NCBI RefSeq assembly: GCF_900086705.1
Contig: NZ_LT575483.1
Span: forward strand, 2,741,189 to 2,805,188
Direction: 5' to 3'
DNA length: 64,000 nucleotides
Source: Massilibacillus massiliensis
GTDB taxonomy: Bacteria > Bacillota > Negativicutes > FLKF01
Each line of letters opens with the position of its first letter. Position 1 is the first letter of the stretch. Below the pieces are notes generated by a model. It had not been told where the DNA came from and did no database searches. It saw only the letters and a program-made list of their open reading frames with translations. Positions 63,801-64,000 of this stretch are shown piece by piece. The position numbers were made by a program, and so were the translations under genes.

Positions 63801-64000
63801 AAGGCAGAAAGAAAATGCTAAGAAGAATGTAGATGCTGATGGGGCTAGGCAAAATGTAGCTGCATTGGATGCCAGATTAAATGGATTATGGTCAGAATAT
63901 GACAAGCTGAAAATTTGGGAAAAGGGCGATTTTTTCAATAAAAATATAATGCCGATAGAGCAGCAGAGACGTTATAATCAAGAGCTTGCCAAAGTCCCAT
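60808..64000 (+). CDS. tape measure protein with M15-peptidase-like insert (partial)
   Basis: TTG 60808 to the window end, more than 1,060 codons, incomplete. The N-terminal tape-measure domain (about residues 95-260) has DTPFDMPGVTDAGKKLLAFG and MGDELLQLTEAGIPAYTIL. Hydrophobic stretches near 450-500 fit the membrane-spanning part. Around residues 712-790 a domain with SSGLRNWGGHVNGNKFDV and TAGHLDF has H730, D737, H784 in the H-x6-D ... H pattern of M15-type peptidases. Then helical repeats. Sets tail length; the insert may cut peptidoglycan on DNA entry. Confidence 0.85.
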   Translation, partial: MANNNEIKVHITAENEQFVSKLQEVVSAIKGAKKSSTEGTQAVGGFLSKIANFGMILTGVYAGLSMLKTGLDSTVGSIGKYSMSMENNEASFEVFLGNSQLATQYLNDLKKIAADTPFDMPGVTDAGKKLLAFGFDAETSLKMLRSIGDASAGLGLGTEGIQRITLALGQIKAKGRVMGDELLQLTEAGIPAYTILADKLGLTADQVKNIGDAGIDADTAINALLTGMDEKFGGLSTKLADKMMGLLSTIQDNAMNTGSFVLSPLFESLEKGLVKVRDFSDQLSAAINGQGNIDENVGVLRVIVKIQTGLEEAKDSFISFTELFGAYDDDGSFYFSEEALSAIENAGDLLERAWNLALDIGDALVNTSPVVGEIISRVGEWLETLINIVDIIVNAINPGVGDVNESFAGTNTIIDIVVDTLMGFFILEKIITMIQGMQTAFNLVKTAVIGVREAVKATSIAQAALNVLTGAMGGPAGIAMALGASAAAVGAGYALEKSGIFDFGSLKGSSPDDEKSENKLQQLLDKLREQQSNRQQYQPGTRQQTQNSQSEEATKESQKELKSIIRSISDWVKAANKDIDDQIETLKLKNEQSPMNPQDFYNQLYSLEQQKSINTEMAIQEKINATNNALFKDEADRSASIKKYQADAEEAAKATGKLSDALNEITGTMQTAQTAFNKEGTTWRREVDDVNIEGLNEVALNAISAVSQKFFELTGRQMVVSSGLRNWGGHVNGNKFDVVDDYSSILLESNSNGIRDAIIDYARSIGLDVLDEYSDPSARATAGHLDFDASSFTGQLNQYMTWQAGDMLTKGGAEYRKSLQALFDEGNKLLIQSVGLVDEQSQLDKAEINSKYNKLAEKFRAANLNHVVEAIEKIRFSELLDIDFKETQKKLEYANNDLTESQEVLLSQLASGAISATEVTESYIEKFHTLMDKNLAELKTELEQAISIGDKETIASIKAKIKEVTETLKNGINEILDKIQDNMDWQTKMIDVNSTMTSRQKENAKKNVDADGARQNVAALDARLNGLWSEYDKLKIWEKGDFFNKNIMPIEQQRRYNQELAKVP

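Larger units (their letters stand above)
30789..64000. mobile_element. temperate siphovirus-type prophage (left 33 kb)
   Basis: Contiguous phage order: integrase, ImmA, CI-like repressor, Cro/Xis, recombination and replication genes, RusA, terminases, portal, MuF head protein, scaffold, capsid, connectors, tail tube, tail chaperones, tape measure. The right part (tail tip, lysis, attR) is beyond the window. Reading frames of the core structural genes are intact, so the phage is probably functional; one small early gene is interrupted (45184). Confidence 0.95.

Noticed and set aside
1-64000. CRISPR array
   Set aside because: No regularly spaced direct repeats with unique spacers; the hairpin array at 43.9-44.15 kb is inverted-repeat based with variable units.

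Overview
The window is AT-rich DNA from a low-GC, anaerobic, citrate-fermenting member of the Bacillota. Clean TTGACA-N17-TATAAT promoters, AGGAGG ribosome sites, frequent TTG/GTG starts and the citDEFXCG set support this. I lean towards Negativicutes, but that is inference from gene content only. About 1-30.7 kb is chromosome; about 30.76 kb to the window end is one temperate siphovirus-type prophage inserted at a tRNA-Ser gene, whose far end lies outside the window.

Chromosome. 1-6.5 kb is one plus-strand catabolic cluster: 5-oxoprolinase-type subunits PxpB (partial) and PxpC, a class I aminotransferase, an RraA-fold 2-oxoacid aldolase, a split transketolase and an MFS importer, closed by a perfect 15-bp terminator. 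After an ArsC/Spx-like gene comes a minus-strand operon (MFS carrier, DUF6282-type protein, DcuC carrier). Next, an aconitase-superfamily hydratase is divergent from a LysR regulator, followed by the citrate lyase operon citD-E-F-X-C-G. Two large palindromic repeat elements follow citG. 20.7-30.1 kb is a mosaic of small units: FUSC-type protein, an HTH repressor with several operator copies and its divergent target, a MocR regulator divergent from a LysE exporter, superoxide dismutase, tRNA-Arg(CCU), a membrane protein, a LysR/MFS divergent pair, tadA, and a convergent deoxyinosine/uracil glycosylase.

Prophage. Minus-strand integrase, a 53-aa protein, an ImmA-type protease and a CI-like repressor face a plus-strand early operon across a switch region with five copies of a TATCCT-N3-AGGATA-type operator. 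The early operon carries Cro- and Xis-like proteins, microproteins, AbrB, a RecF/SbcC-like ATPase, a Sak4-like ATPase, DUF669, a DEAD helicase, ParB, a primase-helicase, and then a striking array of tandem hairpins (43.88-44.15 kb) that is a candidate replication origin or regulatory RNA. RusA and small genes follow, then a cargo patch (45.9-47.8 kb) with two membrane proteins and a HEPN-like protein. The late operon runs terminase S/L, portal, a MuF head protein with a C-terminal toxin-like domain plus a small putative immunity gene, scaffold, decoration, capsid, connectors, tail tube, a separately promoted Zn-ribbon/deoxyribosyltransferase-like gene (moron), frameshifted tail chaperones, and a tape measure protein carrying an M15-peptidase-like insert.

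The best candidates for something new are the self-contained transcription unit at 58.97-60.06 kb (Zn ribbon plus NDT/TIR-like domain inside the tail module), the capsid-borne toxin/immunity pair at 51.6-53.4 kb, the HEPN-like cargo gene at 46.8-47.5 kb and the hairpin array at 43.9-44.15 kb.
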